A stretch of 64,000 bases of DNA from Xylanibacter ruminicola (lineage in GTDB: Bacteria; Bacteroidota; Bacteroidia; Bacteroidales; Bacteroidaceae): positions 1-64,000 of the forward strand of contig SUYC01000011.1 in the NCBI GenBank assembly GCA_015060625.1. Reading direction: 5' to 3'. The translations under genes were made by a program, and so were the position numbers. Each line of letters begins with the position of its first letter. The first letter of the stretch is position 1. Below the pieces are notes generated by a model, which was not told the origin of the DNA, searched no databases, and saw only the letters and a list, made by a program, of their open reading frames with translations. Positions 23,271 through 34,200 of this stretch are shown here, piece after piece.

Positions 23271-24985
23271 GCAGATTTGATCTCCAGTCGCATCTGAATG
23301 ATGTGTATGCCCACTTCCCAGAAGCTGAGAAGCGTCCTGTGATTGGTATTACTGGCAATTACGACGACCTGACTTGTAAGTTGGGTCGAGGCTATTATCA
23401 GTCGATAGTCGAGGCGGGTGGTGTGCCTGTTGTGATACCGCCTGTCGCCGACAAGCATGTGATTATCAATACCTTGGAACATATCGACGCCCTGGTGTTG
23501 AGTGGTGGTGGCGATATCAATCCCCTTTGGGCGGGCGAGGAGCCTTCGCCCAAGCTGCATGGAATCAATCAAGAGCGCGATCTGCCCGAACTGTTGATTG
23601 CCCGTTTGGCCTACAATCGTCAGATTCCGATGCTGGGCATCTGTCGTGGCATACAGACGTTGGCCACAGCATTTGGTGGCAGAGTGGCACAGGATATCAG
23701 TGATGTGGCAACCATCAAGCACTCGCAGGATGCCGACCGCTCGGAACCAACGCATAGCGTGATGATTGAGCAGGCATCAAGCTTATTCGATATTTATCAG
23801 TCGGCAACGCTGATGGTCAACTCATTCCATCATCAGGCAGTGGCCGAAACAGGCGATAAGTTCAGAGTAGTAGCTAAGTCACCTGATGGCATCATCGAGG
23901 CGATGGAGAGTAGTGAGTTTAAATCGATACTGGGTGTGCAGTGGCATCCCGAATGTTTGGAAGAGGGCTTACCCTTGTTCCAGTGGCTGGTGCGTGAGGC
24001 CAAGAGTTATCGTTCGGCGCATTGCACCCACGACCGTGTGCTCACGCTCGATACCCATTGCGACACGCCAATGTTTTTTCCTCAAGGTATTCACTTTGAA
24101 CAGCGCGACCCCAAGATTCTTGTCGATTTGCACAAGATGACCGAGGGCCGTCAGGATGCAACTATCATGGTGGCTTATCTGCCCCAGCCAACCGAGAATC
24201 CCACGGCCTTTGCTGATAACATCTTCGACCAGATTGAGGTGATTGTGGGTCAGAACAGCGATTATGTACGTATCGCTAACACGCCTCGCGACCTTTGGAT
24301 GAACAAGCATCAGGGGCTGAAGAGCATCATGCTTGGTATCGAGAACGGAATCGCTCTCGATGGTAAGCTGGAGAATCTGCAGCACTTTGTGGATCGTGGT
24401 ATTGTGTATATGACGCTTTGCCATAATGGCGATAACGATATTTGCGACTCGGCTTCGAAATCGCAGCACACGCATCATGGCGTGAGTGCGTTTGGCGAGC
24501 AGGTCATCAAGGAGATGAACCGTTTGGGTGTGCTGGTGGATATGAGTCATGCTGGTGAGGAGAGTTTCTATCAGGCGCTCGAAATCAGTAGCATGCCTAT
24601 CGTGTGCAGCCATTCGTCGGCGCGTGCGCTCTGTGATCATCCCCGTAATCTGACCGACGACCAGATGCGCGCCCTTGCCCAGAAAGGCGGCGTGGCACAG
24701 ACCACCATCTATCATGGATTCCTGAAGAAGGATGGCGAGGCTACCATCAACGATGTGATAGCTCACTTAGAGCATGCCATTGATGTGATGGGCATCGATC
24801 ATGTGGGATTGGGAACCGACTTTGATGGCGACGGCGGTGTGCGTGGCCTGGCCAACTCGTCGGAGTTGATTAATTTTACGCGCAGATTGCTGGCATGCCG
24901 TTTCAGCGAGCACGACATCCAGAAAATCTGGGGTGGTAATTTCATGCGCGTGATGGAGGAAGTACAGGGAAACGTGAAAGAATAA
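23267..24985 (+). CDS. C26 glutamine-amidotransferase-like and M19 dipeptidase fusion
   Basis: A 572-residue two-domain protein. The N-terminal half (about residues 20-245) is a peptidase C26 / gamma-glutamyl-GABA hydrolase-like domain with LSGGGDINP, nucleophile Cys126 in LGICRGIQ, and the histidine in GVQWHPE. The C-terminal half (about 255-565) is a peptidase M19 (membrane/renal dipeptidase) domain with the metal motif LDTHCDTP, GIENG, VDMSHAG, CSHSSAR and GTDFDGDGG. No signal peptide is seen, so it may act in the cytoplasm. A joint action on gamma-glutamyl peptides is plausible: one domain would cleave the gamma-glutamyl bond and the other the dipeptide. It is coupled to an Lrp-type regulator. 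Confidence 0.9.
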   Translation: MSRFDLQSHLNDVYAHFPEAEKRPVIGITGNYDDLTCKLGRGYYQSIVEAGGVPVVIPPVADKHVIINTLEHIDALVLSGGGDINPLWAGEEPSPKLHGINQERDLPELLIARLAYNRQIPMLGICRGIQTLATAFGGRVAQDISDVATIKHSQDADRSEPTHSVMIEQASSLFDIYQSATLMVNSFHHQAVAETGDKFRVVAKSPDGIIEAMESSEFKSILGVQWHPECLEEGLPLFQWLVREAKSYRSAHCTHDRVLTLDTHCDTPMFFPQGIHFEQRDPKILVDLHKMTEGRQDATIMVAYLPQPTENPTAFADNIFDQIEVIVGQNSDYVRIANTPRDLWMNKHQGLKSIMLGIENGIALDGKLENLQHFVDRGIVYMTLCHNGDNDICDSASKSQHTHHGVSAFGEQVIKEMNRLGVLVDMSHAGEESFYQALEISSMPIVCSHSSARALCDHPRNLTDDQMRALAQKGGVAQTTIYHGFLKKDGEATINDVIAHLEHAIDVMGIDHVGLGTDFDGDGGVRGLANSSELINFTRRLLACRFSEHDIQKIWGGNFMRVMEEVQGNVKE

Positions 24986-25008
24986 AAAAGTAAAAAGTGA
25001 TATTTGAG

Positions 25009-26031
25009 ATGAGAGATAATAAAATAGCAACAGTAATAAGGTTGGTAAAGATGGTTTCTTTTTGCCTTTTTACCTTTTTACTGTTAGTAAGTTGTGGAAA
25101 TCTGCGTAAGCAGACTACCGACGAGTCGGCTTCGTTGCAGCCTGTTGGTCCGGTGTTCTGTGCGGATAGTGCATATCAGTATTGTCAGGCTCAGTGTGAT
25201 TTCGGTCCGCGTATCATGAACAGCAAGGCACACGATGACTGCGAAAAGTGGATTATCTCAAAGTTCAAGAGCTTCGGTATGGAGGTGATACCTCAGAAAG
25301 CTGTGCTGAAGGGCTACGACGGCACCTCGCTCAACAGTACCAATATCATCGCCAGCTATCGTCCTGATCTGGCCGACCGCATCTTGCTGTGTGCCCACTG
25401 GGACAGCCGTCCCTGGGCCGATAACGATCCCGACGAGGCCAATTGGAAAACACCCGTGATGGCTGCCAACGATGGCGCATCTGGCGTGGCTGTGATGCTC
25501 GAGGTGGCCCGTCTGCTGTCAAAAGACACCTTGCAGCTTGGAGTGGATTTTGTTTGCTTTGATGCCGAAGACTGGGGCGTGCCTCAGTGGTGCGAGGATA
25601 ATTTCGATAGCGACTCGTGGGCGTTGGGTTCTCAGTACTGGTCGGCCAATCTGCACAAGAAAGGCTACCGTGCCCGTTTTGGCATCCTGCTCGATATGGT
25701 AGGCGGTCAGGGTGCGCAGTTCTACAAGGAGGCCATGTCTGTTCAGTATGCCAACCATGTAGTTGAGAAGGTTTGGCGCGCAGCTCAGGTGGTGGGCTAT
25801 GGCAGTATGTTCCCCGCGCAACAGGGTACCGGCGTTACCGACGACCATATCTCGGTAAACACCAAAGCCAAGATTCCTACTATCGATATCATACCTTATT
25901 ATCCTAACTGCGAGCAGAGTTCGTTCGGACCTACTTGGCATACCATTAATGATGATATGGCACATATCGAAAAGAATACCCTACAGGCTGTAGGGCAGAC
26001 AATCATTCAGGTACTCTTCTCCGAGAAGTAG
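25009..26031 (+). CDS. M28-family glutaminyl-peptide cyclotransferase-like lipoprotein
   Basis: A 340-residue lipoprotein (lipobox LVSC near residue 29). The catalytic domain is of the M28 Zn-peptidase / glutaminyl cyclase type: LCAHWDSRPWAD, ANDGASGVAVMLE, CFDAEDWG, LLDMVGG, and a late TWHTINDD histidine. Bacterial members convert N-terminal glutamine to pyroglutamate on exported proteins, or act as aminopeptidases. ATG 25009 gives a basic N-terminus; a GTG at 24997 is an alternative. The gene follows the peptidase fusion by 23 bp, suggesting one operon for peptide processing. Confidence 0.85.
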   Translation: MRDNKIATVIRLVKMVSFCLFTFLLLVSCGNLRKQTTDESASLQPVGPVFCADSAYQYCQAQCDFGPRIMNSKAHDDCEKWIISKFKSFGMEVIPQKAVLKGYDGTSLNSTNIIASYRPDLADRILLCAHWDSRPWADNDPDEANWKTPVMAANDGASGVAVMLEVARLLSKDTLQLGVDFVCFDAEDWGVPQWCEDNFDSDSWALGSQYWSANLHKKGYRARFGILLDMVGGQGAQFYKEAMSVQYANHVVEKVWRAAQVVGYGSMFPAQQGTGVTDDHISVNTKAKIPTIDIIPYYPNCEQSSFGPTWHTINDDMAHIEKNTLQAVGQTIIQVLFSEK

Positions 26032-26061
26032 TACCTGAATGTTTTTTCTCACGACAAAATC

Positions 26062-27144
26062 TTATTTCTTAGGTTGCTCAGCTTCCAAATTTTCAACCGC
26101 TCCTGTCAGGGGGTGGAGCTGTAAGCGTGTGGTGTATTTCTTGTTGAACAAAACGCCACTCAGCAACTCTACATTTCCAAACTGTGCTGCAGCAAACACA
26201 TTGCTGGCAATCTGTGCTGTGGCACTGAAGATGGTTGAGCGCAGCTTGCCTGGGATGTTGACATAGATGCCCGACTGCTGCGGTTTGGCTGCTTTCTTGG
26301 GATCGGCGGGCACTGGCTCATCAACCGTTTTCAGGTCCTCGATACTAATATAATAAGGTGTACCCGATAAATCATCGTTATCCACCAGTCCAAAATCGTT
26401 CGAGAAACGGAACAAAACGTCGCGTGTTGTGGGCTTGTCAACCACATAGGTAAACGTATGGGTGGTGGTGTCGTTCTCGGTGGTGCCGACAAACAGACTG
26501 GTGAGTGCTTCGTTCTGGGTGTCCAGCTCCTCCAGCATCAGTTTCAGCTGCTCGCCATCCTTCGGCATAAAGTCGGCCTGTCCCTTGGCCAGCATGCTCT
26601 TGCTCTCGCGTATCTCGTATATCTCCTGGGCGGTCAGTTCGGCCATCTTGGCGGTGCTGCCTGCCGAGAGAATCTCCTCGTTCAGATATGAGTTTGGCGA
26701 TTTCTTCAAGGCGCGAATCTGCTGCACTGGGGCAGGGGTGTTCTTGAGCTGCTGCTTGGCGTCGGTGTTGATGGCCAGCAGAATGCCCTCGTCGCTCAGG
26801 CGCACGTTGCAGGCCGATGTCTTGGCATCAAACTTCACGGCATAGCACTTCGAGGTGTCGGCCATTGCAAATGGCTCCTGCTTTACCGACAGAATGCGAT
26901 ATTTGGTAGATGTACTGGCAGGTACATCTTTTATGCGCAGATATTTCTCCGAATACTTGCAGAATTCACCTGGGGTATAGGTGCTTTTCTCCACCTGCAT
27001 GGTGATGCGGATGGCTGTCTTGGGCAGATAATACACTGCCCCCTCGCTGGTGACACCAGGTTTGTACGAACTGATAACTGTTTGAGCCAGCGAACTGGTC
27101 GTGCCTAATGTGAAGGCTATCAATAAAGTGCTAAATAATTTCAT
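26062..27144 (-). CDS. DUF4831 family secreted protein
   Basis: A 360-residue exported protein of the DUF4831 family, frequent in Bacteroidales. The signal peptide covers residues 1-20 (...GTTSSLAQ). The body begins with SSYKPGVTSEGAVYYLPKT, typical of the family, and contains KSMLAKGQADFMPKDGEQL in parts. There are no catalytic motifs. It overlaps the end of nnr by four bases on the reverse strand, so it is translated from the same transcript. Function is unknown. Confidence 0.85.
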   Translation of the reverse strand: MKLFSTLLIAFTLGTTSSLAQTVISSYKPGVTSEGAVYYLPKTAIRITMQVEKSTYTPGEFCKYSEKYLRIKDVPASTSTKYRILSVKQEPFAMADTSKCYAVKFDAKTSACNVRLSDEGILLAINTDAKQQLKNTPAPVQQIRALKKSPNSYLNEEILSAGSTAKMAELTAQEIYEIRESKSMLAKGQADFMPKDGEQLKLMLEELDTQNEALTSLFVGTTENDTTTHTFTYVVDKPTTRDVLFRFSNDFGLVDNDDLSGTPYYISIEDLKTVDEPVPADPKKAAKPQQSGIYVNIPGKLRSTIFSATAQIASNVFAAAQFGNVELLSGVLFNKKYTTRLQLHPLTGAVENLEAEQPKK

Positions 27145-28652
27145 TCAGTAAGTCGTTTAAATGCGTAAGGCAGATTCTGAACCAAGTCACTGGCTATCAC
27201 GCTTTCCTCGCCAAGTTCGCGAGCGGCAATGTCGCCAGCCAATCCGTGCAGATACATACCTACTACACATGCGTTTTCTTGATTATAACCACGTGCCAGC
27301 AGACCGGTGATGATGCCCGTCAGCACGTCGCCGCTACCGGCTGTAGCCATACCGGCATTGCCAGTAGAGTTAAAGATGATATGTCCGTCGGGCAGGCACA
27401 GCGAAGTGTGATGCCCCTTCAGTACGATGTAAGCCTGCAGGCGCTCGGCCAAATCGCGAGCCTTCATCAGGCGCTCAAAACTGTCGTTGGAGTGTCCTTC
27501 CATACGGTCGAACTCCTTGGGATGTGGGGTCATGATGATGCCTTTAGGCAGTTGCTGCAGCCACGCACGATGACTGGCCAGGATGTTAATGGCGTCGGCA
27601 TCAACCACCGTGGGGCACTGACTGCGGCGCAGCTGGGCAATGATAGCGATGGCCGTTTGCTCGCTGGTTCCCAAACCAGGACCAATGCCAAGTGCGTTGA
27701 AGTCTTCGGTATCCACCGCCTCCGAGAAGATGGTTTCTTCTCTGTCGAACTGGATGATGGCCTCGGGCACGCTCACCTGCAGAATGTTGCTGTTGCGTTT
27801 CGGAGTGTGGGTTGTCACCTTTCCTACACCTACGCGCAGGCATGCTTTAGTGGCCAGCACCGAAGCACCTGCCATACCATAGCTACCGGCAATAATCAGG
27901 GCATTGCCCATCTTGCCTTTGTGGGTGAACGGGTCGCGTTTCAGCAGTCGTGGGCGCACATCGTTCTCTTCCAGCAGTGTGTAGTTGGCATCAATCTTCT
28001 CGATGCCCAGTTTGCTCAGTCGGATATCCAGCACCTTCAGTTTGCCGATAAATATCTGATTCTCAGGGAACAGGAACGATAGCTTTGGCAACTGTAGTGT
28101 CAGTGTCAAATCGGCACGGATGATGTTGGCTCTTACGTTGTAAGTGTTGTCCTCGGTCATCAGTCCCGAAGGCACATCGATACTTACCACCTGGGCGGGC
28201 GAGGCGTTGATGTATTTTACCAGCGACGCGAAACCACCTGCCAACGGCTTGTTCAAGCCTGAGCCGAAAAGTCCGTCAACCACCAGCATACCTTCTCCGA
28301 GCTGTGGAGGCTCAAACTCCTGGGTCACCTCTATCAGCGCTTTCGAGCGGCGTTCAATCAAACGCTTCTTGTTAACGAGGCAGTCTTCCGAGAGATTACC
28401 GGTTATATTAAAGAGGTAGGCTGTTACGTCGTAGTTTTTGTCGATTAGCATGCGGGCAACGGCCAATGCATCACCGCCATTGTTGCCCGGACCTGCGAAT
28501 AAAACCACAGGAGTGGTGTTACCCCAGTTATCGGTGATAGCTTGGGTGAGGGTTTTGGCGGCACGCTCCATCAGGTCGATAGACTTAATGGGTTCGTTCT
28601 CTATAGTGTATTTGTCCAATTCGTGGACTTGAGCGCTCGTGAATATCTTCAT
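27141..28652 (-). CDS. nnr: Bifunctional NAD(P)H-hydrate epimerase and dehydratase
   Basis: A 503-residue repair enzyme that restores damaged NADHX and NADPHX. The N-terminal epimerase domain (about residues 1-215, YjeF_N) shows LFAGPGNNGGDALAVAR and VVDGLFGSGLNKPL. The C-terminal dehydratase domain (about 225-500, YjeF_C) shows KGKMGNALIIAGSYGMAGA, IGPGLGTS, MTPHPKEFDRM and GNAGMATAGSGDVLTGI with the catalytic aspartate. The ATG at 28652 directly precedes KIFTSAQVHELD; an upstream extension would cross the -7 box at 28660-28667. Confidence 0.95.
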   Translation of the reverse strand: MKIFTSAQVHELDKYTIENEPIKSIDLMERAAKTLTQAITDNWGNTTPVVLFAGPGNNGGDALAVARMLIDKNYDVTAYLFNITGNLSEDCLVNKKRLIERRSKALIEVTQEFEPPQLGEGMLVVDGLFGSGLNKPLAGGFASLVKYINASPAQVVSIDVPSGLMTEDNTYNVRANIIRADLTLTLQLPKLSFLFPENQIFIGKLKVLDIRLSKLGIEKIDANYTLLEENDVRPRLLKRDPFTHKGKMGNALIIAGSYGMAGASVLATKACLRVGVGKVTTHTPKRNSNILQVSVPEAIIQFDREETIFSEAVDTEDFNALGIGPGLGTSEQTAIAIIAQLRRSQCPTVVDADAINILASHRAWLQQLPKGIIMTPHPKEFDRMEGHSNDSFERLMKARDLAERLQAYIVLKGHHTSLCLPDGHIIFNSTGNAGMATAGSGDVLTGIITGLLARGYNQENACVVGMYLHGLAGDIAARELGEESVIASDLVQNLPYAFKRLTE

Positions 28653-28659
28653 AATGGTG

Positions 28660-28718
28660 CAAAAATACGAAAAAAAAGCTAATGAATGACGGAGTTTGGC
28701 AGATTTTTTGTAATTTTG
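28660..28718. promoter_or_regulatory. Divergent promoters for nnr (reverse) and hpt (forward)
   Basis: CAAAAATA at 28660-28667 reads TATTTTTG on the reverse strand, 8 bases before the nnr ATG, so the nnr transcript would be almost leaderless. TAATTTTG at 28711-28718 is the forward -7 box for hpt. Confidence 0.65.
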
Positions 28719-28743
28719 CACAAATTTTTAATTCTTTCAGCAT

Positions 28744-29280
28744 ATGAGTATCGTAAAGATAAAGGATAAGTCGTTCGAAACCTCTATTTCAGAGGCTGAG
28801 ATTAAGGAGCGTGTAAAGGCTGTTGCCCAGCAGATTAGTAAGGATATGGAGGGCAAGAACCCATTGCTGTTAGGTGTACTGAATGGTGCTTTTATGTTTG
28901 CTGCCGATTTGATGCGCGAGATGACCATTCCTTGTGAGATTTCGTTTGTAAAGCTGGCCTCTTATCAGGGCACCACTTCTACAGGCAAAATCAAGGAGGT
29001 GTTCGGTATCAACGAAGACTTGACCAATCGTACGGTGATTATAGTAGAGGATATCGTGGAGAGCGGACTCACCATGAAGCAGATGATTGAGTCGTTAGGC
29101 ACCCGTAATCCCGCATCTATTCATATCTGCACCCTCTTCTTCAAGCCCAGCAAGCTGAAGGAGAAGATTAACCCCGAATACGTGGCCTTTAGCATCCCCG
29201 ATGATTTTATTGTGGGCTACGGATTGGATTACGATCAGCAGGGCCGCGGACTGAAGGATGTTTACACCATTATCGAGTAG
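28744..29280 (+). CDS. hpt: Hypoxanthine phosphoribosyltransferase
   Basis: A 178-residue purine salvage enzyme that joins hypoxanthine or guanine to PRPP. The PRPP-binding motif is VIIVEDIVESGLTM. The flexible-loop region KLASYQGTTSTGKI and the C-terminal VGYGLDYDQQGRGLKDVY are both characteristic. It is the first gene of a row hpt-adk-obgE. Confidence 0.95.
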   Translation: MSIVKIKDKSFETSISEAEIKERVKAVAQQISKDMEGKNPLLLGVLNGAFMFAADLMREMTIPCEISFVKLASYQGTTSTGKIKEVFGINEDLTNRTVIIVEDIVESGLTMKQMIESLGTRNPASIHICTLFFKPSKLKEKINPEYVAFSIPDDFIVGYGLDYDQQGRGLKDVYTIIE

Positions 29281-29322
29281 AATAATTTTTTAATCGCTTA
29301 AAATAAACTAAATATCAGGATA

Positions 29323-29895
29323 ATGAAGAATATCGTTATTTTTGGTGCTCCCGGCTCAGGCAAGGGAACACAGAGTGATAAGATGATTGAGAAGTACGGT
29401 TTGAACCACATTTCAACTGGTGACGTGCTTCGTGGTGAAATCAAAAAAGGTACCGAGCTGGGTAAGACTGCTGCCGGTTATATCGAGAAGGGACAGCTGA
29501 TCCCCGACGATCTGATGGTAAGCATTCTCGCTTCGGTTTATGATAGCTTCGGACGTGATAGCAAGGGTGTGATCTTCGACGGTTTCCCCCGTACTATCCC
29601 ACAGGCAGAGGCTCTGAAGAAGATGCTCGACGAGCGTGGCGACAAGGTGGCTGCCATGATCGAGCTCGACGTGCCCGAGGATGAGCTGATGAAGCGTCTC
29701 ATTCTGCGTGGTCAGCAGAGCGGCCGTGCCGATGATAATGAGGAGACCATCAAAAAGCGTCTCGTGGTTTACCACTCTCAGACCATGCCACTTATCGAGT
29801 GGTATAAGCAGGAGGGTGTTCACTATCACATCGACGGTCTAGGCGAGCTCGACCGCATCTTTGCTGATATCTGCAATGTAATTGACAATATCTAA
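29323..29895 (+). CDS. adk: Adenylate kinase
   Basis: A 190-residue kinase that interconverts AMP, ADP and ATP. P-loop GAPGSGKGTQ; NMP-binding ISTGDVLRGEI; and FDGFPRTIPQAEAL. The LID is short (RGQQSGRADDNEETI), without zinc cysteines, as in many Bacteroidetes. It lies 42 bp after hpt and directly abuts obgE. Confidence 0.96.
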   Translation: MKNIVIFGAPGSGKGTQSDKMIEKYGLNHISTGDVLRGEIKKGTELGKTAAGYIEKGQLIPDDLMVSILASVYDSFGRDSKGVIFDGFPRTIPQAEALKKMLDERGDKVAAMIELDVPEDELMKRLILRGQQSGRADDNEETIKKRLVVYHSQTMPLIEWYKQEGVHYHIDGLGELDRIFADICNVIDNI

Positions 29896-31065
29896 ATGGA
29901 GAGTAATTTCGTAGACTACGTAAAGATTTACTGTCGCTCTGGTAAGGGTGGTAAAGGCAGTATGCACTTGCGCCATGTAAAGTATAACCCTAATGGCGGT
30001 CCCGACGGTGGTGATGGTGGAAAGGGCGGAAGCATTATTCTGCGCGGAAACCATAACTACTGGACCTTGCTCCACTTGAAGTACGAGCGCCATATTTTTG
30101 CCGAACACGGTGGAAATGGCGGTCGCGACAAGTGCCATGGTACCGACGGAAAGGATGTTTACATCGATGTGCCTTGTGGCACCGTGGTGTATAATGCCGA
30201 AACCGGTAAGTATGTCTGCGATGTTACATACGATGGTCAGGAAGTGTTGCTGCTCAAGGGCGGCCGTGGCGGATTGGGCAATTTCCAGTTCCGCACAGCC
30301 ACCAATCAGGCGCCCCGTTATGCGCAGCCTGGTGAGCCCATGCAGGAGATGACCATCATTCTGGAATTGAAACTCTTAGCTGATGTGGGCTTGGTAGGTT
30401 TTCCCAATGCGGGAAAATCTACCTTGGTATCATCGCTGTCGAATGCTAAGCCCAAGATTGCCAATTATCCCTTTACCACAATGGAGCCCTCGCTGGGTAT
30501 CGTTGGCTATCGCGACAACAAGTCGTTTGTGATGGCTGATATTCCTGGTATTATCGAAGGTGCTAGCGAAGGTAAGGGGCTGGGTCTTAGATTCTTGCGC
30601 CATATCGAGCGCAACTCGCTCCTGCTGTTCATGGTACCAGGTGATACCGACGACATCAAACGCGAATACGAGATTCTGCTCAACGAACTTCAGCAGTTCA
30701 ATCCCGAGATGCTCGACAAGCATCGCGTGCTGGCCGTTACCAAGTGCGACCTGCTCGACGAGGAACTGATTGAGATGCTGAAGGAGTCGTTGCCTCAGGA
30801 TTTGCCTGTGGTATTTATTTCGGCTGTGACCGGCTATGGTCTCGACGAACTCAAGGATGTGCTTTGGAACGAGCTGAATGCCGAAAGCAACAAACTGAAC
30901 GTCATCACCTCGGAGGATTCGCTGGTGCATCGCGACAAGGATATGAGCCGTTTTGCTCAGGAGCTTGCCGATGAGGGTGAGGACGAGGATATCGAGTATA
31001 TCGACGAGGATGATATCGAGGATATCGAGGACTTTGAGTACGAGGACTTCGAGGACGAGGCCTAA
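29896..31065 (+). CDS. obgE: Obg family ribosome-associated GTPase
   Basis: A 389-residue Obg/CgtA GTPase involved in late 50S ribosome assembly and the stringent response. The glycine-rich Obg fold covers about residues 1-158 ([21 protein letters not shown] in part), followed by the G domain: [29 protein letters not shown] and ISAVTGYG. The last about 40 residues are strongly acidic ([20 protein letters not shown]), a tail typical of the family in this phylum. The start codon follows the adk stop with no gap. Confidence 0.96.
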   Translation: MESNFVDYVKIYCRSGKGGKGSMHLRHVKYNPNGGPDGGDGGKGGSIILRGNHNYWTLLHLKYERHIFAEHGGNGGRDKCHGTDGKDVYIDVPCGTVVYNAETGKYVCDVTYDGQEVLLLKGGRGGLGNFQFRTATNQAPRYAQPGEPMQEMTIILELKLLADVGLVGFPNAGKSTLVSSLSNAKPKIANYPFTTMEPSLGIVGYRDNKSFVMADIPGIIEGASEGKGLGLRFLRHIERNSLLLFMVPGDTDDIKREYEILLNELQQFNPEMLDKHRVLAVTKCDLLDEELIEMLKESLPQDLPVVFISAVTGYGLDELKDVLWNELNAESNKLNVITSEDSLVHRDKDMSRFAQELADEGEDEDIEYIDEDDIEDIEDFEYEDFEDEA

Positions 31066-31103
31066 CGTTACACAACAATTTTCACGATTTTTTAAAAAAG
31101 TAG

Positions 31104-31144
31104 CCGATTTATAACATTAAATCGGAAAATTTTTCATACCTTTG
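31104..31144 (+). promoter_or_regulatory. Promoter of Oar-like receptor with an operator-like hairpin
   Basis: The -7 box TACCTTTG is at 31137-31144. Immediately upstream, CCGATTTA (31104-31111) and TAAATCGG (31118-31125) form a perfect 8-bp inverted repeat that spans the -33 region, where a repressor or activator could bind. Confidence 0.6.
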
Positions 31145-31207
31145 CACCGAAATTTAAACAATCCGGAATTTTTCCGCTCATTTAATTAATTAAAACAGTT
31201 CTAGTTT

Positions 31208-34200
31208 ATGCAGAAAAGATTGCTCTTTCTGGTTTCATTAATGTTAACTTTCTCGTTAACATTGATGGCACAAATCACAACTTCAAGTATGGCTGGAAAG
31301 GTGACCCTCGACAATGCAAATGGCGAGGAAGTCATTGGTGCTACAGTTGTGGCTGTACACGAGCCTTCAGGTACTCGTTACACAGCGGTGACAAATACCT
31401 CGGGTCGTTTCTCGATCAATGGTATGCGTACAGGTGGTCCTTACAATGTGACCATTTCTTACATCGGTTTTCAGCCAAGAACCATCAAGGGAGTTACCCT
31501 TCAGTTGGCTGAAACTTACAACCTGAATGTCTTCCTTACTGAGGATGCTACCGAGCTTGCCGAGGTTGTAGTAAGCGGTAAGGCTTCTAAGTTCGCTGCC
31601 GAAAAGACTGGCGCAGCTACTAACATCAACAGCGCACAGATTACTAACCTGCCAACAGTTAGCCGTTCTCTTACAGAAGTTACACGTCTGTCACCTTATG
31701 GTGGTAACGGTATGAGCTTCGCAGGTGCCGATGGTCGTACAGCCAACTTCACTGTGGATGGTGCTAACTTCAACAACAACTTTGGTTTGTCTGATGGTCT
31801 TCCAGGTGGTGGTAACCCCATCTCTATCGATGCTATCGAGGAACTGCAGGTGGTTATCTCTCCTTACGATGTTCGTCAGACCAACTTCATCGGTGGTGGT
31901 GTGAACGCTATTACCAAGTCGGGTACTAACACCTTCAAGGGTAGCGCTTATGTTTACCACAAGAACGAGAACATGCAGGGTGATGCTGTAAAGCGTCAGC
32001 AGATTCAGGGTGCTCGTGAGAAGAGTCAGACCACTACCTATGGTTTCACCTTGGGTGGCCCAATCATCAAGGATAAGCTCCATTTCTTCGTAAATGGTGA
32101 GATGATTAAGATTCCTACAGTGGTTAACCGCTGGCGTGGTTCTGAAGATGGTGTTGCCGATCCAAATAACTACATCTCTCGTACAACTAACGCTGATTTG
32201 GAGGCTGTTTCTAACTACATGGCCAGCAAGTATGGCTACAATACCGGTTCATGGACCAGCTTCCCTGCAGATGAGAGCAACTACAAGTTGATGGCACGTG
32301 TTGACTGGAATATTACCGACCGTCATCACCTGGCTGTTCGCTACAATTATACAAAGAACAATGTATGGAAATCGCCTAACGCTACCTCTATGGATGGAGG
32401 TACACGTCAGAATGGCGCTCGTATGTCGCAGTACTCTATGGCTTTCGCCAATAATATGTACTCAATGGAGAACTTGGTACACTCTTGGACTGTCGATTTG
32501 AACAGCCGTTTGACCGACAATCTGTCAAACCAGCTGTTGTTCACATACTCTAAACTCGACGATGTTCGTGGTACTAACTCTTCTGAGTTCCCACATATTG
32601 ATATTACAAAGGATGACGATAACTACATGGCTCTTGGTTTGGAGCTCTTTACATGGAACAACGCCGTTCACAATAAGATCTGGAACATCAAGGATGATGT
32701 AACCTACTATCTGGGTTCACATAAGATTATGGCTGGTGTGATGTTCGAGCATCAGATGGCCGACAATATGTATATGCGTAACGGTACTGGTTACTATCGT
32801 TACAACATTACCGATGATATGTATGTTAACGGTAAGCTCGATTGCGCTACTCTGTTCAACAGCGCTCCTGAGGTATTCTGCTTGACTTACGGTTACGATG
32901 GTGAGAGTGCTCCTGCTGCCCGTGTACAGTTCAACCGTCCAGGCATCTATGCTCAGGATGAGTGGAACGTTACCGACAAGCTGAAGCTCACTTATGGTCT
33001 GCGTGTTGATGGCTTGTTCTTCAACAACAGCGACCTGATGACTAACGCTGCTATCTACAACCTTGATTACAGTGGTCGTCATATCGATACTGGTAAGTGG
33101 CCTAAGAACAGCATCACCTTCTCTCCACGTTTCGGATTCACTTACGATGTATTCGGTGATAAGAGCCTGAAGGTACGTGGTGGTACAGGTCTCTTCTCTG
33201 GGCGTCTGCCTCTGGTATTCTTCACCAACATGCCTACCAACGGTGGTATGGTTCAGTATCAGGCACAGATTGGTCCTTCTACCAAGTATGCTAATATGCC
33301 AGATGCTGTGAAATCACAGTATGCTACCGTTGCCGACGTTTTGGATCAGTTCAAAGGTGGTCCAATGACCAACATCAGCGATATGCTTACTAAGCTGCAG
33401 GGCATGGGTTATCCCACAACGATTAATCCGGAGGATGGTACTGTGCCTTCTTCTATCTCTGCAGTTGATCCTAAGTTTAAGATGCCTCAGGTATGGAAGA
33501 CATCTGTAGCACTCGACTATCAGCTGCCTGTTGACTTCCCATTCACTGTGACTGCCGAGGGTATCTTCAACAAGACCATTAATGGTGTAACAATTTCTGA
33601 CTGGGCTATCCCCAATGTAGGTGGTTTTGCTCGTTTCAACGGTGTTGACAACCGTCCTATCTTCCCAACCGGATTCCGTACTGGTACCAAGGCATTCGTT
33701 CTTGAGAACACAAGCAAGGGTTATGGATGGAGCGCTTCTGTTGAGTTGAAGGCACAGCCTGCCGATTGGATTAGTCTGACAGCATCTTATACTCACACTG
33801 TATCTAAGGAGGTTACTGGTATGCCAGGTTCTAACGCTGAGTCTGCATTCACCTATATTCCTTCTGTACAGGGTCCAAACAACATCAGTTTGCACAACTC
33901 TCAGTATGTTGTTCCCGATCGTCTGGTTGCTTCTGCTACTATCAGCGATAAGTGCGGTAACCACTATAACCTCATCTATGAGGCACAGCGTGGTGGCTAC
34001 AACTACGGTTGGATGCTGACCAACGATATCAACGGTGATGGTTACAACTACGATGCTCTCTACATCCCAACCGATGAGCAGGTAGCTAACAAGGAGTTCC
34101 GTTTTGTTTCTGACGACGATGCTAAGCGTTTCATGGACTTCGTTCACAACGATCCTTACATGAGCAAGCACCAGGGTGAGTATGCCGAGCCTTACAGTGT

